This document shows, piece after piece, positions 46,650 through 54,480 of a stretch of DNA of 64,000 bases. The DNA lies in the NCBI RefSeq assembly GCF_900177645.1, contig NZ_FXAO01000001.1, positions 310,001-374,000 of the forward strand, in the 5' to 3' direction. The first letter of the stretch is position 1. The number at the start of each line of letters is the position of its first letter. Source of the DNA: Arenibacter troitsensis. GTDB taxonomy: Bacteria; Bacteroidota; Bacteroidia; Flavobacteriales; Flavobacteriaceae. A program made the position numbers and the translations under genes. The notes under the pieces were generated by a model that saw nothing but the letters and a program-made list of their open reading frames with translations, was not told the origin of the DNA and made no database searches.

Positions 46650-48011
46650 ATGGGCATAAAAGATATACATAACGTCTACTTTATAGGTATTGGAGGTATT
46701 GGTATGTCCGCCCTTGCGCGATATTTTAAATTTATAGGCAAAAATGTTTCGGGCTATGATAAGACCGAAACACCGCTTACTATGGATTTAGTGGATTTGG
46801 GTATCCAAGTGCATTATGAAGATGATTTGCAATTGGTGTCCAAGGAATATTTGGATCCTAATAATACCTTGGTGGTATATACTCCCGCCGTGCCTAATGA
46901 TCATGGGGAGTATAATTATTTTATAGCCCATGGCTTTCAGGTGAAAAAGCGTTCGGAAGTATTGGGATTAATTACAAGGGATACCTATTGTTTCGCAGTT
47001 GCAGGCACACATGGCAAGACAACTACTTCTTGTATTCTGGCTCATTTATTAAAGGAGACCGGGACTCCCATTACGGCTTTTTTGGGTGGGATTTCAGAGG
47101 ATTTCAACAGTAATTTTTTGCTGGAAGGTTCGGAGTATTCTGTGGTAGAGGCGGATGAATTTGATCGTTCCTTTCTTCAGTTATCACCTAATGTGGCCTG
47201 TATTACTTCAATGGATGCAGATCATTTGGATATATATGGCAACAGTGAGGAGCTGCAAAGGTCATTTCGTGATTTTGTAAATCGAATAAAGCCCAATGGT
47301 AAACTGTTGGTACGGAATGGTTTGGATTTGGAGGGGACAACCTATGGTATAGAGGACAATTCCGATTATTGCATTAGGAATATTAGAATAGACCACGGTA
47401 CCTATATTTTTGATTTGGATTCTCCGGAGGCCAATCTTAAATCCGTTAGATTTAATAAACCAGGTAGACACAACCTGCTCAATGGTTTGGTAGCTTATGC
47501 CATGGCCATACAAGCCGGTTCGTCTCCTTCTAGTTTGGCAGAGGCCTTGGCCACTTTTAAAGGTGTGCAAAGACGTTTTTCCTATCAGATAAAGAATTCC
47601 GATTTTGTATTTATAGATGATTATGCACATCATCCTACGGAAATTGATGCTGCATTTCAAGCGGTTTCCGAAATGCATCCCGGAAAAAGTATATTGGCCG
47701 TTTTTCAGCCGCATTTATTCTCCAGAACAAGGGATTTTGTGGATGAATTTGCCAAAAGCCTGTCTAATTTTCCCAGTTTATTGTTGTTGGATATTTACCC
47801 GGCCAGGGAAAAGCCAATTGAAGGGGTTAACTCTCAATGGTTGTTGGATAAAATTACAAGCCCAAGGAAAAAATTAATTGGAAAGTCAGAGTTGATTTCA
47901 GAAATATTAGCCCAAAAACCCGATGTTTTAATAACCCTGGGAGCTGGAGATATTGGATTGGAAGTATCAAAAATTAAAAAGGAATTAAATCTTGTTCAAA
48001 AAAGACATTAA
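46650..48011 (+). CDS. murC: UDP-MurNAc:L-alanine ligase
   Basis: First amino acid addition to the stem peptide. The 453-residue ligase has the N-terminal GIGGIGMSALAR loop, P-loop AGTHGKTTTS, EADEFDRSF and the C-terminal FIDDYAHHPTEI motif. Length and motifs are normal. It is followed by ftsQ. Confidence 0.96.
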   Translation: MGIKDIHNVYFIGIGGIGMSALARYFKFIGKNVSGYDKTETPLTMDLVDLGIQVHYEDDLQLVSKEYLDPNNTLVVYTPAVPNDHGEYNYFIAHGFQVKKRSEVLGLITRDTYCFAVAGTHGKTTTSCILAHLLKETGTPITAFLGGISEDFNSNFLLEGSEYSVVEADEFDRSFLQLSPNVACITSMDADHLDIYGNSEELQRSFRDFVNRIKPNGKLLVRNGLDLEGTTYGIEDNSDYCIRNIRIDHGTYIFDLDSPEANLKSVRFNKPGRHNLLNGLVAYAMAIQAGSSPSSLAEALATFKGVQRRFSYQIKNSDFVFIDDYAHHPTEIDAAFQAVSEMHPGKSILAVFQPHLFSRTRDFVDEFAKSLSNFPSLLLLDIYPAREKPIEGVNSQWLLDKITSPRKKLIGKSELISEILAQKPDVLITLGAGDIGLEVSKIKKELNLVQKRH

Positions 48012-48021
48012 AAATAAAGAA

Positions 48022-48741
48022 ATGAAAATTAATTGGAATTTCATAAAATTCGGAGCCCTGATGCTTGTAATTACGGGACTTTATGCATTTTCCAGTGCTA
48101 GGAACAGGCATAAAAAAATAGATAAAATTGAAATTGAGTTCGTCGGGGATCAGAATCTATATATGACCCAAGAGACGGTTAATAAATTGTTAATACAAAA
48201 TTCTGGAGACCTTAGAAACCTGCCCAAAGAAGATATAGTTTTGAATACTATAGAAAAAGCTATCGAAGCTAATGAAATGGTGAAAAAAGCCCAGGTTTAC
48301 CTTACGGTAAACGGGGATCTAGTGGCTAAAGTCATACAGCGAAAACCAATCGGAAGAGTTGAGGGAGTTGCAAAGTTTTATATAGATGAGGATGGTAAAC
48401 GTATGCCATTTTCAAAATATCATTCTGCGCGGGTACCAATAATTACAGGAATAGTAACCAATAAAAGTACGGAGGGAGTGTACGAAATTTTGACTTATAT
48501 AAATTCTGATGAATTCTTGCGAAAGAATATAATAGGCGTTCATATAACCGAGGAGCAAAAGTATCAGTTAAAGTTTAGGATGGAGAATTTTGTAGTGGAT
48601 TTGGGCCATGTGGACGAACTAGAGAAAAAGTTCAGCAATTTCAAAGCTTTTTATTCAAAAGCAAATAAGGACAAAACGTTGAACGATTACAACAGGGTAA
48701 GTTTAGAATTTAATAACCAAGTAGTGTGCACCAAAATTTAA
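48022..48741 (+). CDS. ftsQ: Cell division protein FtsQ
   Basis: The 239-residue bitopic protein has a short cytoplasmic start, one membrane span (about residues 8-25, FIKFGALMLVITGLYAFS) and a periplasmic POTRA-like plus beta domain (IEIEFVGDQNLYMTQETVNKL). Similarity to E. coli FtsQ is low, but size, topology and position between murC and ftsA are decisive. ATG 48022 lies 10 nt after murC; the longer TTG form at 47992 would overlap murC and put charged residues before the start. Confidence 0.88.
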   Translation: MKINWNFIKFGALMLVITGLYAFSSARNRHKKIDKIEIEFVGDQNLYMTQETVNKLLIQNSGDLRNLPKEDIVLNTIEKAIEANEMVKKAQVYLTVNGDLVAKVIQRKPIGRVEGVAKFYIDEDGKRMPFSKYHSARVPIITGIVTNKSTEGVYEILTYINSDEFLRKNIIGVHITEEQKYQLKFRMENFVVDLGHVDELEKKFSNFKAFYSKANKDKTLNDYNRVSLEFNNQVVCTKI

Positions 48742-48744
48742 GAT

Positions 48745-50073
48745 ATGGAACAAGGTAATTATTCAGTAGGGTTGGATATTGGGACCACCAAAATTGTAGC
48801 CATCATTGGTAAGGAAAATGAGTATGGCAAGATTGAAATCTTGGGTATTGGCAGATCTAAAAGTTTGGGAGTACACCGCGGAGTGGTCAATAATATTACG
48901 CAAACCATTAAGTCTATACAGCAAGCGGTTGAACTGGCCGAAGGCAATTCCGGTTTAAAGATCAGTTCTGTGGTGGTAGGTATTGCAGGACAGCATATTA
49001 GAAGTTTGCAACATAGCGATTATATCACCAGGGCGAAATCGGAAGAGGTCATCAATGAGGATGATGTGGAAAAGCTCTGTAATCAAGTTTATAAATTGGT
49101 AATGCTTCCTGGAGAGGAAATTATCCACGTGTTGCCACAGGAATTCAAGGTAGACGGGCAGGCCGAGATAAAGCAGCCTATGGGGATGTACGGGGGCAGA
49201 CTGGAAGCCAATTTCCATGTAGTGGTAGGTCAAGTTTCCTCTATCCGTAATGTGGGAAGATGTATAAAGAGTGCCGGCCTAGATCTAGGGAATATAACCT
49301 TGGAGCCATTGGCATCTGCCAACGCGGTATTAAGTCAGGAAGAGAAAGAGGCAGGTGTAGCGTTGATAGATATAGGTGGGGGCACCACGGATTTGGCCAT
49401 TTTTAAGGATGGAATAATCCGTCATACCGCAGTAATCCCTTTTGGAGGTAATGTTATTACCGAAGATATCAAGGAGGGCTGTTCCATTATTGAAAAGCAG
49501 GCAGAGCTTTTAAAGATCAAGTTTGGTTCTGCTTGGCCAGGAGAAAACAAGGATAATGAAATTGTTTCCATCCCTGGGTTAAGAGGACGTGAGCCCAAGG
49601 AAATCACCTTGAAAAATCTTTCCAAGATAATACATGCCAGAGTGGTGGAGATTGTGGAGCAGGTTTATGTGGAGATCAAAAATTATGGCCACGATGAGCA
49701 AAAGAAAAAATTGATTGCCGGGATTGTATTGACAGGAGGAGGAAGCCAGTTAAAGCATTTAAAGCAATTGGTAGAGTATATAACAGGGATGGACACTAGG
49801 ATCGGTTACCCCAATGAACATTTGGCAGGCGATTCGGATGAGGAAATAGCCAGTCCCTTATATGCAACTGCAGTGGGACTCTTGATGAATGCGGTGCAGA
49901 ACAAAGCCAAAGTTAGGGAAGCACGGCAGGAGGCTGTGGATAAGGAATTGGATCGTGAGGTTTTTTCAGGGGAAGATAGCACCCAGACCAAAACTGCCAT
50001 AAAAAAGGAGCGTAAATCTATTTTTGACAAATGGTCCGAGAAATTGAAGGATTTCTTGGATAATGCGGAATAG
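48745..50073 (+). CDS. ftsA: Cell division protein FtsA
   Basis: Actin-like ATPase that tethers FtsZ to the membrane. The 442-residue protein has the phosphate-1 motif GLDIGTTKIVAIIG, the phosphate-2 motif LIDIGGGTTDLAIF and the adenosine motif GIVLTGGGSQLKHL. A C-terminal amphipathic tail (KKERKSIFDKWSEKLKDFL) fits a membrane-targeting helix. 3 nt after ftsQ. Confidence 0.96.
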   Translation: MEQGNYSVGLDIGTTKIVAIIGKENEYGKIEILGIGRSKSLGVHRGVVNNITQTIKSIQQAVELAEGNSGLKISSVVVGIAGQHIRSLQHSDYITRAKSEEVINEDDVEKLCNQVYKLVMLPGEEIIHVLPQEFKVDGQAEIKQPMGMYGGRLEANFHVVVGQVSSIRNVGRCIKSAGLDLGNITLEPLASANAVLSQEEKEAGVALIDIGGGTTDLAIFKDGIIRHTAVIPFGGNVITEDIKEGCSIIEKQAELLKIKFGSAWPGENKDNEIVSIPGLRGREPKEITLKNLSKIIHARVVEIVEQVYVEIKNYGHDEQKKKLIAGIVLTGGGSQLKHLKQLVEYITGMDTRIGYPNEHLAGDSDEEIASPLYATAVGLLMNAVQNKAKVREARQEAVDKELDREVFSGEDSTQTKTAIKKERKSIFDKWSEKLKDFLDNAE

Positions 50074-50117
50074 ATTATAAAATAAGAAAAGTATAGTAAA
50101 CCAGTAAAATAAATAAT

Positions 50118-52043
50118 ATGAGCAAGAACACTGAATTTGAAAGCATATCCTTTGATTTACCCAAAAATCAGAGTAACGTAATTAAAGTCATAGGTGTTGG
50201 CGGTGGCGGTAGTAATGCCATAAATCACATGTTCCAGGCCGGTATCAATGGCGTGGATTTTGTGATTTGTAATACCGATTCGCAAGCACTTCAAAATAGT
50301 CCCGTACCCAATAAGATACAATTGGGAGTTTCGTTGACTGAAGGATTGGGCGCTGGTGCCAATCCTGAAGTGGGGGAACAGGCGGCTATTGAAAGTATGG
50401 AGGAGATCAAGCAAATGCTCGATACTACCACAAAAATGATATTTATTACTGCCGGTATGGGCGGGGGAACAGGTACTGGTGCTGCCCCTGTCATTGCAAA
50501 AATGGCAAAGGAAATGGATGTTCTTACAGTGGGGATCGTTACCATGCCTTTTCAATTTGAAGGTAAAATGCGTTGCCAACAGGCTCAGTTGGGAATAGAA
50601 AAATTACGTGCCAATGTAGACTCCTTGATTGTTATCAACAACAATAAATTAAGGGAAGTATATGGCAATTTGGGTTTCAAAGCTGGTTTTTCCAAAGCGG
50701 ATGAAGTATTGGCTACTGCCGCTCGTGGTATTGCAGAAGTAATAACACATCACTATACTCAGAACATAGATTTACGTGACGCCAAAACTGTATTGAGCAG
50801 TAGTGGAACGGCCATTATGGGATCGGCCATTTCTTCTGGTTCTTCAAGGGCCCATGAGGCCATTATGAAGGCGTTGGATTCCCCCTTGTTAAACGACAAC
50901 AAAATTACTGGGGCCAAGAATGTACTTTTACTAATCGTTTCCGGTGCTCAGGAAATTACGATAGACGAAATAGGTGAAATTAATGACCATATTCAAAATG
51001 AGGCAGGTTTTGGGGCCAATATCATTATGGGGGTCGGTGAAGATGAGGGACTGGGCGAGGCAATCGCAGTTACGGTTATTGCCACGGGTTTTAATATAGA
51101 TCAACAGGATGATATTGTAAATACGGAATCCAAAAAAATCATTCATACGTTAGAAGATGAGCAACGCGCGGAGCATAACCTTACTCCAAAGAATGTTGTT
51201 CACCAGTTGGTCGAAGAAGAGGAAATTAAGGCGATTCCTGTGAAGCGCAACGTGGTGCATGAGGAGCCAAAAATGGATTTGATACCTACTACTAATTTTA
51301 TTAGGAATTTTAATGTATTCTATGAGGAAGTAGTAGCTGAAAATGTTCAGGACGATTTTATCATTATCAATGCATCCGATGAGATTAAGGATATAGAAGT
51401 TGTTGATCCACGGGTAGTATCCAACAAGGTGGAGGAAGAAGACCAGTTCGAGTTCAGTTTTGATATGCCTTTGGCCAAAAGACCAACAGAGGAGGAAGAG
51501 GAAGCACAACATGTGATTACCTTCGATTTGGATGAAGAGGTAAGGGATTTTGAGGTAAAGGATCACGTAGAAGTAATTCCTGTCCTAGAGTATAACAAGA
51601 ACGGGGAAAAGCGTTATAGTTTGGACGATTATATGGAGTTGGAAAAGAAACTTACCGGAGCCAAATCCAAGGCAGAGGAGTTTGAGCCACGAATTGTTGA
51701 AGACGAGTTGATATTTGAAAAGCGTACTGTTGCAAGGTCAGAGTCCAACCAGCAGAGGGTGAACGTAGAGGACGAAGATCCTATTAATACCCCAATTGAA
51801 ATCCTGTTAAAGGAACGGGCAGATGAGCGCAGAAGAAAACTGAAGGACTTTAATTATAAATTTCAGAATAGCCTTAGCAATTTGGACGAAATATCCAAGC
51901 AACCTGCCTATAAGAGACAGGGGATAAACTTAAATGAGAACCCTAAGGAAAGTAAAGTTTCCAGAACAAGCTTAAGCGAGGATAGTAATGATGATATTCA
52001 ATTACGTTCCAACAACTCTTATTTACATGACAATGTAGATTAG
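50118..52043 (+). CDS. ftsZ: Cell division protein FtsZ
   Basis: Tubulin-like GTPase that forms the division ring. The GTPase core occupies residues about 18-330, with GGGTGTG at 115-121 and NNNKLREVYGNLGF in the T7 region. A very long acidic and variable C-terminal tail (about 310 residues, rich in Glu, Asp and Val) follows. The total of 641 residues is far above the roughly 380 of E. coli FtsZ but usual for Flavobacteriia. Last gene of the dcw cluster, closed by a terminator. Confidence 0.96.
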   Translation: MSKNTEFESISFDLPKNQSNVIKVIGVGGGGSNAINHMFQAGINGVDFVICNTDSQALQNSPVPNKIQLGVSLTEGLGAGANPEVGEQAAIESMEEIKQMLDTTTKMIFITAGMGGGTGTGAAPVIAKMAKEMDVLTVGIVTMPFQFEGKMRCQQAQLGIEKLRANVDSLIVINNNKLREVYGNLGFKAGFSKADEVLATAARGIAEVITHHYTQNIDLRDAKTVLSSSGTAIMGSAISSGSSRAHEAIMKALDSPLLNDNKITGAKNVLLLIVSGAQEITIDEIGEINDHIQNEAGFGANIIMGVGEDEGLGEAIAVTVIATGFNIDQQDDIVNTESKKIIHTLEDEQRAEHNLTPKNVVHQLVEEEEIKAIPVKRNVVHEEPKMDLIPTTNFIRNFNVFYEEVVAENVQDDFIIINASDEIKDIEVVDPRVVSNKVEEEDQFEFSFDMPLAKRPTEEEEEAQHVITFDLDEEVRDFEVKDHVEVIPVLEYNKNGEKRYSLDDYMELEKKLTGAKSKAEEFEPRIVEDELIFEKRTVARSESNQQRVNVEDEDPINTPIEILLKERADERRRKLKDFNYKFQNSLSNLDEISKQPAYKRQGINLNENPKESKVSRTSLSEDSNDDIQLRSNNSYLHDNVD

Positions 52044-52075
52044 TACTGTTCGTACAACTATAAAACCTAAAGTTT

Positions 52076-52112
52076 AAACCCGAAAATAGCTTATATTTTC
52101 GGGTTTATTTTT
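52076..52112 (+). terminator. Terminator of the dcw cluster
   Basis: A perfect 13-bp stem (52076-52088 with 52094-52106, loop GCTTA) is followed by T-rich sequence. Confidence 0.9.
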
Positions 52113-52137
52113 ATCTTCGCAGGGCTAAAAAAAAGAT

Positions 52138-52590
52138 ATGGGTTTACAGCAGAGGGTAATGGAAGATATGAAGGCGGCAATGAAGGCCAAGGACACCGTG
52201 GCATTGGAGTCGTTACGAGCTATAAAATCAGCCTTATTGTTGGCACAGACGGAAACAGGTCCAGGAAAGGAACTCTCCGAGGAAGATGAAGTAAAGCTGG
52301 TTCAAAAATTGGTAAAGCAACGCAAGGACAGTGCGGCCATCTATAAGGAACAGGGACGTGAGGATCTGGCAGAGCCGGAATTGGCACAGGCCTTGATCAT
52401 CGAAAAATTCCTTCCAGAGCAGTTGACCGAAGAAGAGATAGAAAAGGTAGTGGTGCAGACCATTGATGCCGTTGGAGCGTCAGGAATGAAGGATATGGGC
52501 AAGGTTATGGGAATCGTATCCCAGGAATTGGCCGGACAGGCAGATGGGAAGACCATTTCCAATATAGTTAAGGCCAAGTTGGCCAATTAA
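52138..52590 (+). CDS. GatB/YqeY domain protein
   Basis: The 150-residue helical protein of the YqeY family is related to the C-terminal domain of the amidotransferase subunit GatB, which contacts tRNA. Recognisable segments are MKAKDTVALESLRAIKSALL, QRKDSAAIYKEQGREDLAEPE and MKDMGKVMGIVSQELAGQADG. The role of stand-alone YqeY is not settled. It precedes the tRNA-Arg region. Confidence 0.9.
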   Translation: MGLQQRVMEDMKAAMKAKDTVALESLRAIKSALLLAQTETGPGKELSEEDEVKLVQKLVKQRKDSAAIYKEQGREDLAEPELAQALIIEKFLPEQLTEEEIEKVVVQTIDAVGASGMKDMGKVMGIVSQELAGQADGKTISNIVKAKLAN

Positions 52591-52622
52591 GAAAGCATAT
52601 CTGACCGAATAGGTCAGTATAA

Positions 52623-52644
52623 GGCCCCGTGGCGCAACTGAATA
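52623..52644 (+). repeat. 22-bp copy of the tRNA-Arg 5' end
   Basis: Bases 52623-52644 are identical to 52964-52985, the first 22 nt of the tRNA-Arg gene. The copy ends at position 22 of the tRNA, inside the D-arm, and then changes abruptly to a GC-rich inverted repeat. It cannot fold as a tRNA. Confidence 0.95.
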
Positions 52645-52707
52645 CCCGCCCGTGCCCGAACGAGTTAGGGTAGGTGTATTGGATATTGGTTGGCACGTTC
52701 GGGCGGG
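52645..52707. repeat. GC-rich inverted repeat next to the tRNA fragment (copy A)
   Basis: CCCGCCCG (52645-52652) is complementary to CGGGCGGG (52700-52707), and CCCGAACG (52655-52662) to CGTTCGGG (52696-52703). The two pairings share bases, so alternative hairpins of 8-12 bp are possible. The same core recurs at 58.6 kb and 61.2 kb. Confidence 0.85.
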
Positions 52708-52963
52708 GCGCATTGGATTTTATAGGGAATGTATAAGGTCTATGTAATATATAGTAGTAGTTTTGAAAGATATTATGTTGGGATTACGGATAACATTGAA
52801 GTTCGTTTAAAACAGCATAATTCAGGAAAGACAAAATCGACCAAAGCCTATGTTCCTTGGGAAGTAGTCCTGACGGAGGATTACGAAACTAGGCTAGCGG
52901 CAAGAAATAGAGAAAAGTATCTAAAATCTGCTGCAGGAAGGCGATGGAGAAAAATAAACGTGA
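52645..52963 (+). mobile_element. Candidate tRNA-targeting GIY-YIG element
   Basis: The 319 bp between the two 22-bp tRNA repeats hold the hairpin and all but the last codons of a GIY-YIG nuclease gene. The structure reads as an insertion into the D-arm of the tRNA-Arg gene that left a functional tRNA on the right and a 22-bp remnant on the left. This interpretation is inference; the repeats and their order are directly visible. Confidence 0.55.
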
Positions 52964-52986
52964 GGCCCCGTGGCGCAACTGAATAG
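52729..52986 (+). CDS. GIY-YIG nuclease, stop codon inside the tRNA-Arg gene
   Basis: The 85-residue single-domain nuclease of the UvrC/URI (COG2827) type has strands VYVIYS and YYVGIT (the GIY/YIG positions), the catalytic-helix Arg26, HNSG with Asn31, an acidic residue in the fourth helix and a basic C-terminus (GRRWRKI). The last eight codons (RPRGATE and stop) are the first bases of the tRNA-Arg gene read in frame. Many Bacteroidetes carry stand-alone GIY-YIG genes of this kind. A homing or target-site nuclease role is inference. Confidence 0.88.
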   Translation: MYKVYVIYSSSFERYYVGITDNIEVRLKQHNSGKTKSTKAYVPWEVVLTEDYETRLAARNREKYLKSAAGRRWRKINVRPRGATE

Positions 52987-53037
52987 CGCATCAGATTTCG
53001 GCTCTGAGGGTTGGGGGTTTGAATCCCTCCGGGGTCA
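52964..53037 (+). tRNA. tRNA-Arg (anticodon UCG)
   Basis: A complete cloverleaf of 74 nt: acceptor GGCCCCG with CGGGGTC, D-stem GCGC/GCGC, anticodon stem TCAGA/TCTGA with loop TTTCGGC (anticodon TCG), variable GGGTT, T-stem GGGGG/CCCTC and discriminator A. CCA is not encoded. The elbow pair is A19-U56 instead of the usual G19-C56, because the D-loop reads CTGAA and the T-loop TTTGAAT. Confidence 0.95.
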
Positions 53038-53047
53038 CTTTTATGTA

Positions 53048-53086
53048 AAAGCAACTAACTTATATTCAGTTAGTTGCTTTTTTTTA
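53048..53086 (+). terminator. Terminator after tRNA-Arg
   Basis: A perfect 13-bp stem (53048-53060 with 53068-53080) and 7-nt loop are followed by T to 53085. Confidence 0.93.
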
Positions 53087-53500
53087 TTTCTGTTAGTGTG
53101 TCATTTTTGTCTCCCTATGAAGAAATGTTTGACGGTGTATCACAAAAATAGGTGGCCTTTGAATTGGTTATGATTTAATTTGCTACTCCATAGTTGGTTC
53201 AATTTACCTAATTCATGCTAATGAGTTGTTTTTGGAGCAGTTTAAGCGGATTATGGCCGTATATGGAGAGGGTTATTTCAGAAAACTAATTGCTTAGATA
53301 GAAGCAGCTGTATGGTGTGAAACTATGTTTTTTTAATCTTTAAGTCCACTTATTAACTAATATTTTTTTATTAACAATCTATTGAGTTGTCAACAGGTAT
53401 TTTGTTGACGTTTCATTAATGTTACACCAAAAAATACACCCTTTTTCTACGATTTTATCGCTTATTTTGTTACTGGATATAATTAATTGAAAGGTGCATT
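53087..53500. other. Non-coding stretch, no recognised feature
   Basis: No frame with coding character and no RNA or repeat is evident. It separates the tRNA terminator from a broken HTH gene and is probably degenerate mobile-element DNA. Confidence 0.4.
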
Positions 53501-53783
53501 GTAAACAAGCAAGTTCAGGTTGATTACGTAAATGCCGAAGAATTTAGGCGCACTATTTTGGTTGAGGTAGGTCAGAAAATCAAGGACCTTGAGTAAAGAC
53601 TAATTTCCAAAGAACCATTGGGTTTTTTGGACCGAAAGCAAGTGGTAAAATTTCTTGGAATCCCTTTGGTTACTGTTCATGATAGGTCAAAGAAGGGGGC
53701 TGATGCCGTATAGGATAGGAAACAGGATAAGATATAGACGTGAGGATATCATTGCCACCTTAGAAAGGTCCCGGGAGTCTTGA
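53501..53783 (+). pseudogene. Broken helix-turn-helix (excisionase-like) gene
   Basis: Translation across frames recovers a Bacteroidetes HTH protein: QVQVDYVNAEEFRRTILVEV, then an in-frame TAA after KIKDLE (about 53593), then FLDRKQVVKFLGIPLVTVHD-RSKKG. A frameshift near 53700 follows, and the tail PYRIGNRIRYRRED...ERSRES ends at TGA 53781. Relatives have Trp in the WSKKG motif where this copy has Arg. No start codon is visible at the expected place. Such proteins accompany integrated elements; here it is a relic. Confidence 0.8.
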
Positions 53784-53852
53784 GCTTAAGTAAAATATTA
53801 ATTAACTTTAGAAAACTGGACTAGTGCTTTTTATAATACACGTGCGGACATT

Positions 53853-54480
53853 TCATTCAAGAATAATTTCCTTTGCCTTAAATATCCAATTATCAGTCCC
53901 AGTAGCTCCGAAGTTATTTATTACATCATAATCAAAGGAAGATGTAGATGCATTTATAATAAATTCCCCATTACCAATCTCTAAAAAAGAGTTAGTCCAC
54001 TCCCGATCGCTACCACCAAAATTTTTCAAACCTAATAATTTTCCAGAATAACTTAGCTTAGCTAGAATTACATCGTCCTTCGTGCCGTAATTATTTAGTA
54101 TTTCTCCATCACTAGAACTTGATGTTCCAAGAACTGCTAAGGAATTGTCAGCAAATTGTATTAAATCTTCCCCCCCCCCCCCCCCCCCCCCATTCCTGCC
54201 CGCTTCCTCCAAAACTATTTTTCCAAAGAATAGATCCTTGTTCGTCCATTTTAATTATTTCAAAATCACTGCGATTCTTAGTGTTTCCAATAAGTGAAAT
54301 CTATCCGCCAGTTTTGTCAATTATTGTTTTTCCATAGTTTAAACCTTCAAGATTCGCTACCCAAATGATCTCTCCATTTAAACTCATTTTTGTAATAATA
54401 ATGCCTTCGGAAATGAAATCCCCATCATTTGATCTGCTTCTAAATCCTAATATTAATTCTTGATTATTTATTTTTATAGT
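53853..54480 (-). pseudogene. Broken surface-repeat protein gene with poly-G tract
   Basis: Reading on the minus strand, a protein with repeats of the form FGGSGQEW...LGTSSSSDGEI and FGGSDREW...NASTSSFDYDV runs from 54480 to the stop at 53853. These resemble the extracellular beta-propeller-like repeats of Bacteroidetes. It is broken twice: an in-frame TAG at 54303-54301 stands where a Tyr would be expected, and a run of 22 G (54191-54170) puts the two halves out of frame. A G count divisible by 3 (21 or 24) would restore the frame. No start codon lies upstream, because a stop and the neighbouring gene's end follow at once, so the N-terminal part has been lost. Confidence 0.8.
54170..54191. 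repeat. Homopolymeric tract of 22 C (G on coding strand)
   Basis: Twenty-two consecutive C on the plus strand. It lies within the remnant surface-repeat gene, at the codon position where related repeats have EW followed by a short variable stretch. The alignment of the two repeats implies an ancestral run of about 6 G. Confidence 0.95.

Noticed and set aside
52970-53173. Plus-strand open frame of 67 codons starting in the tRNA-Arg gene
   Set aside because: It is the translation of the tRNA and its terminator (the GSEGWGFESLRGHF pattern is a known tRNA artefact), not a protein gene.
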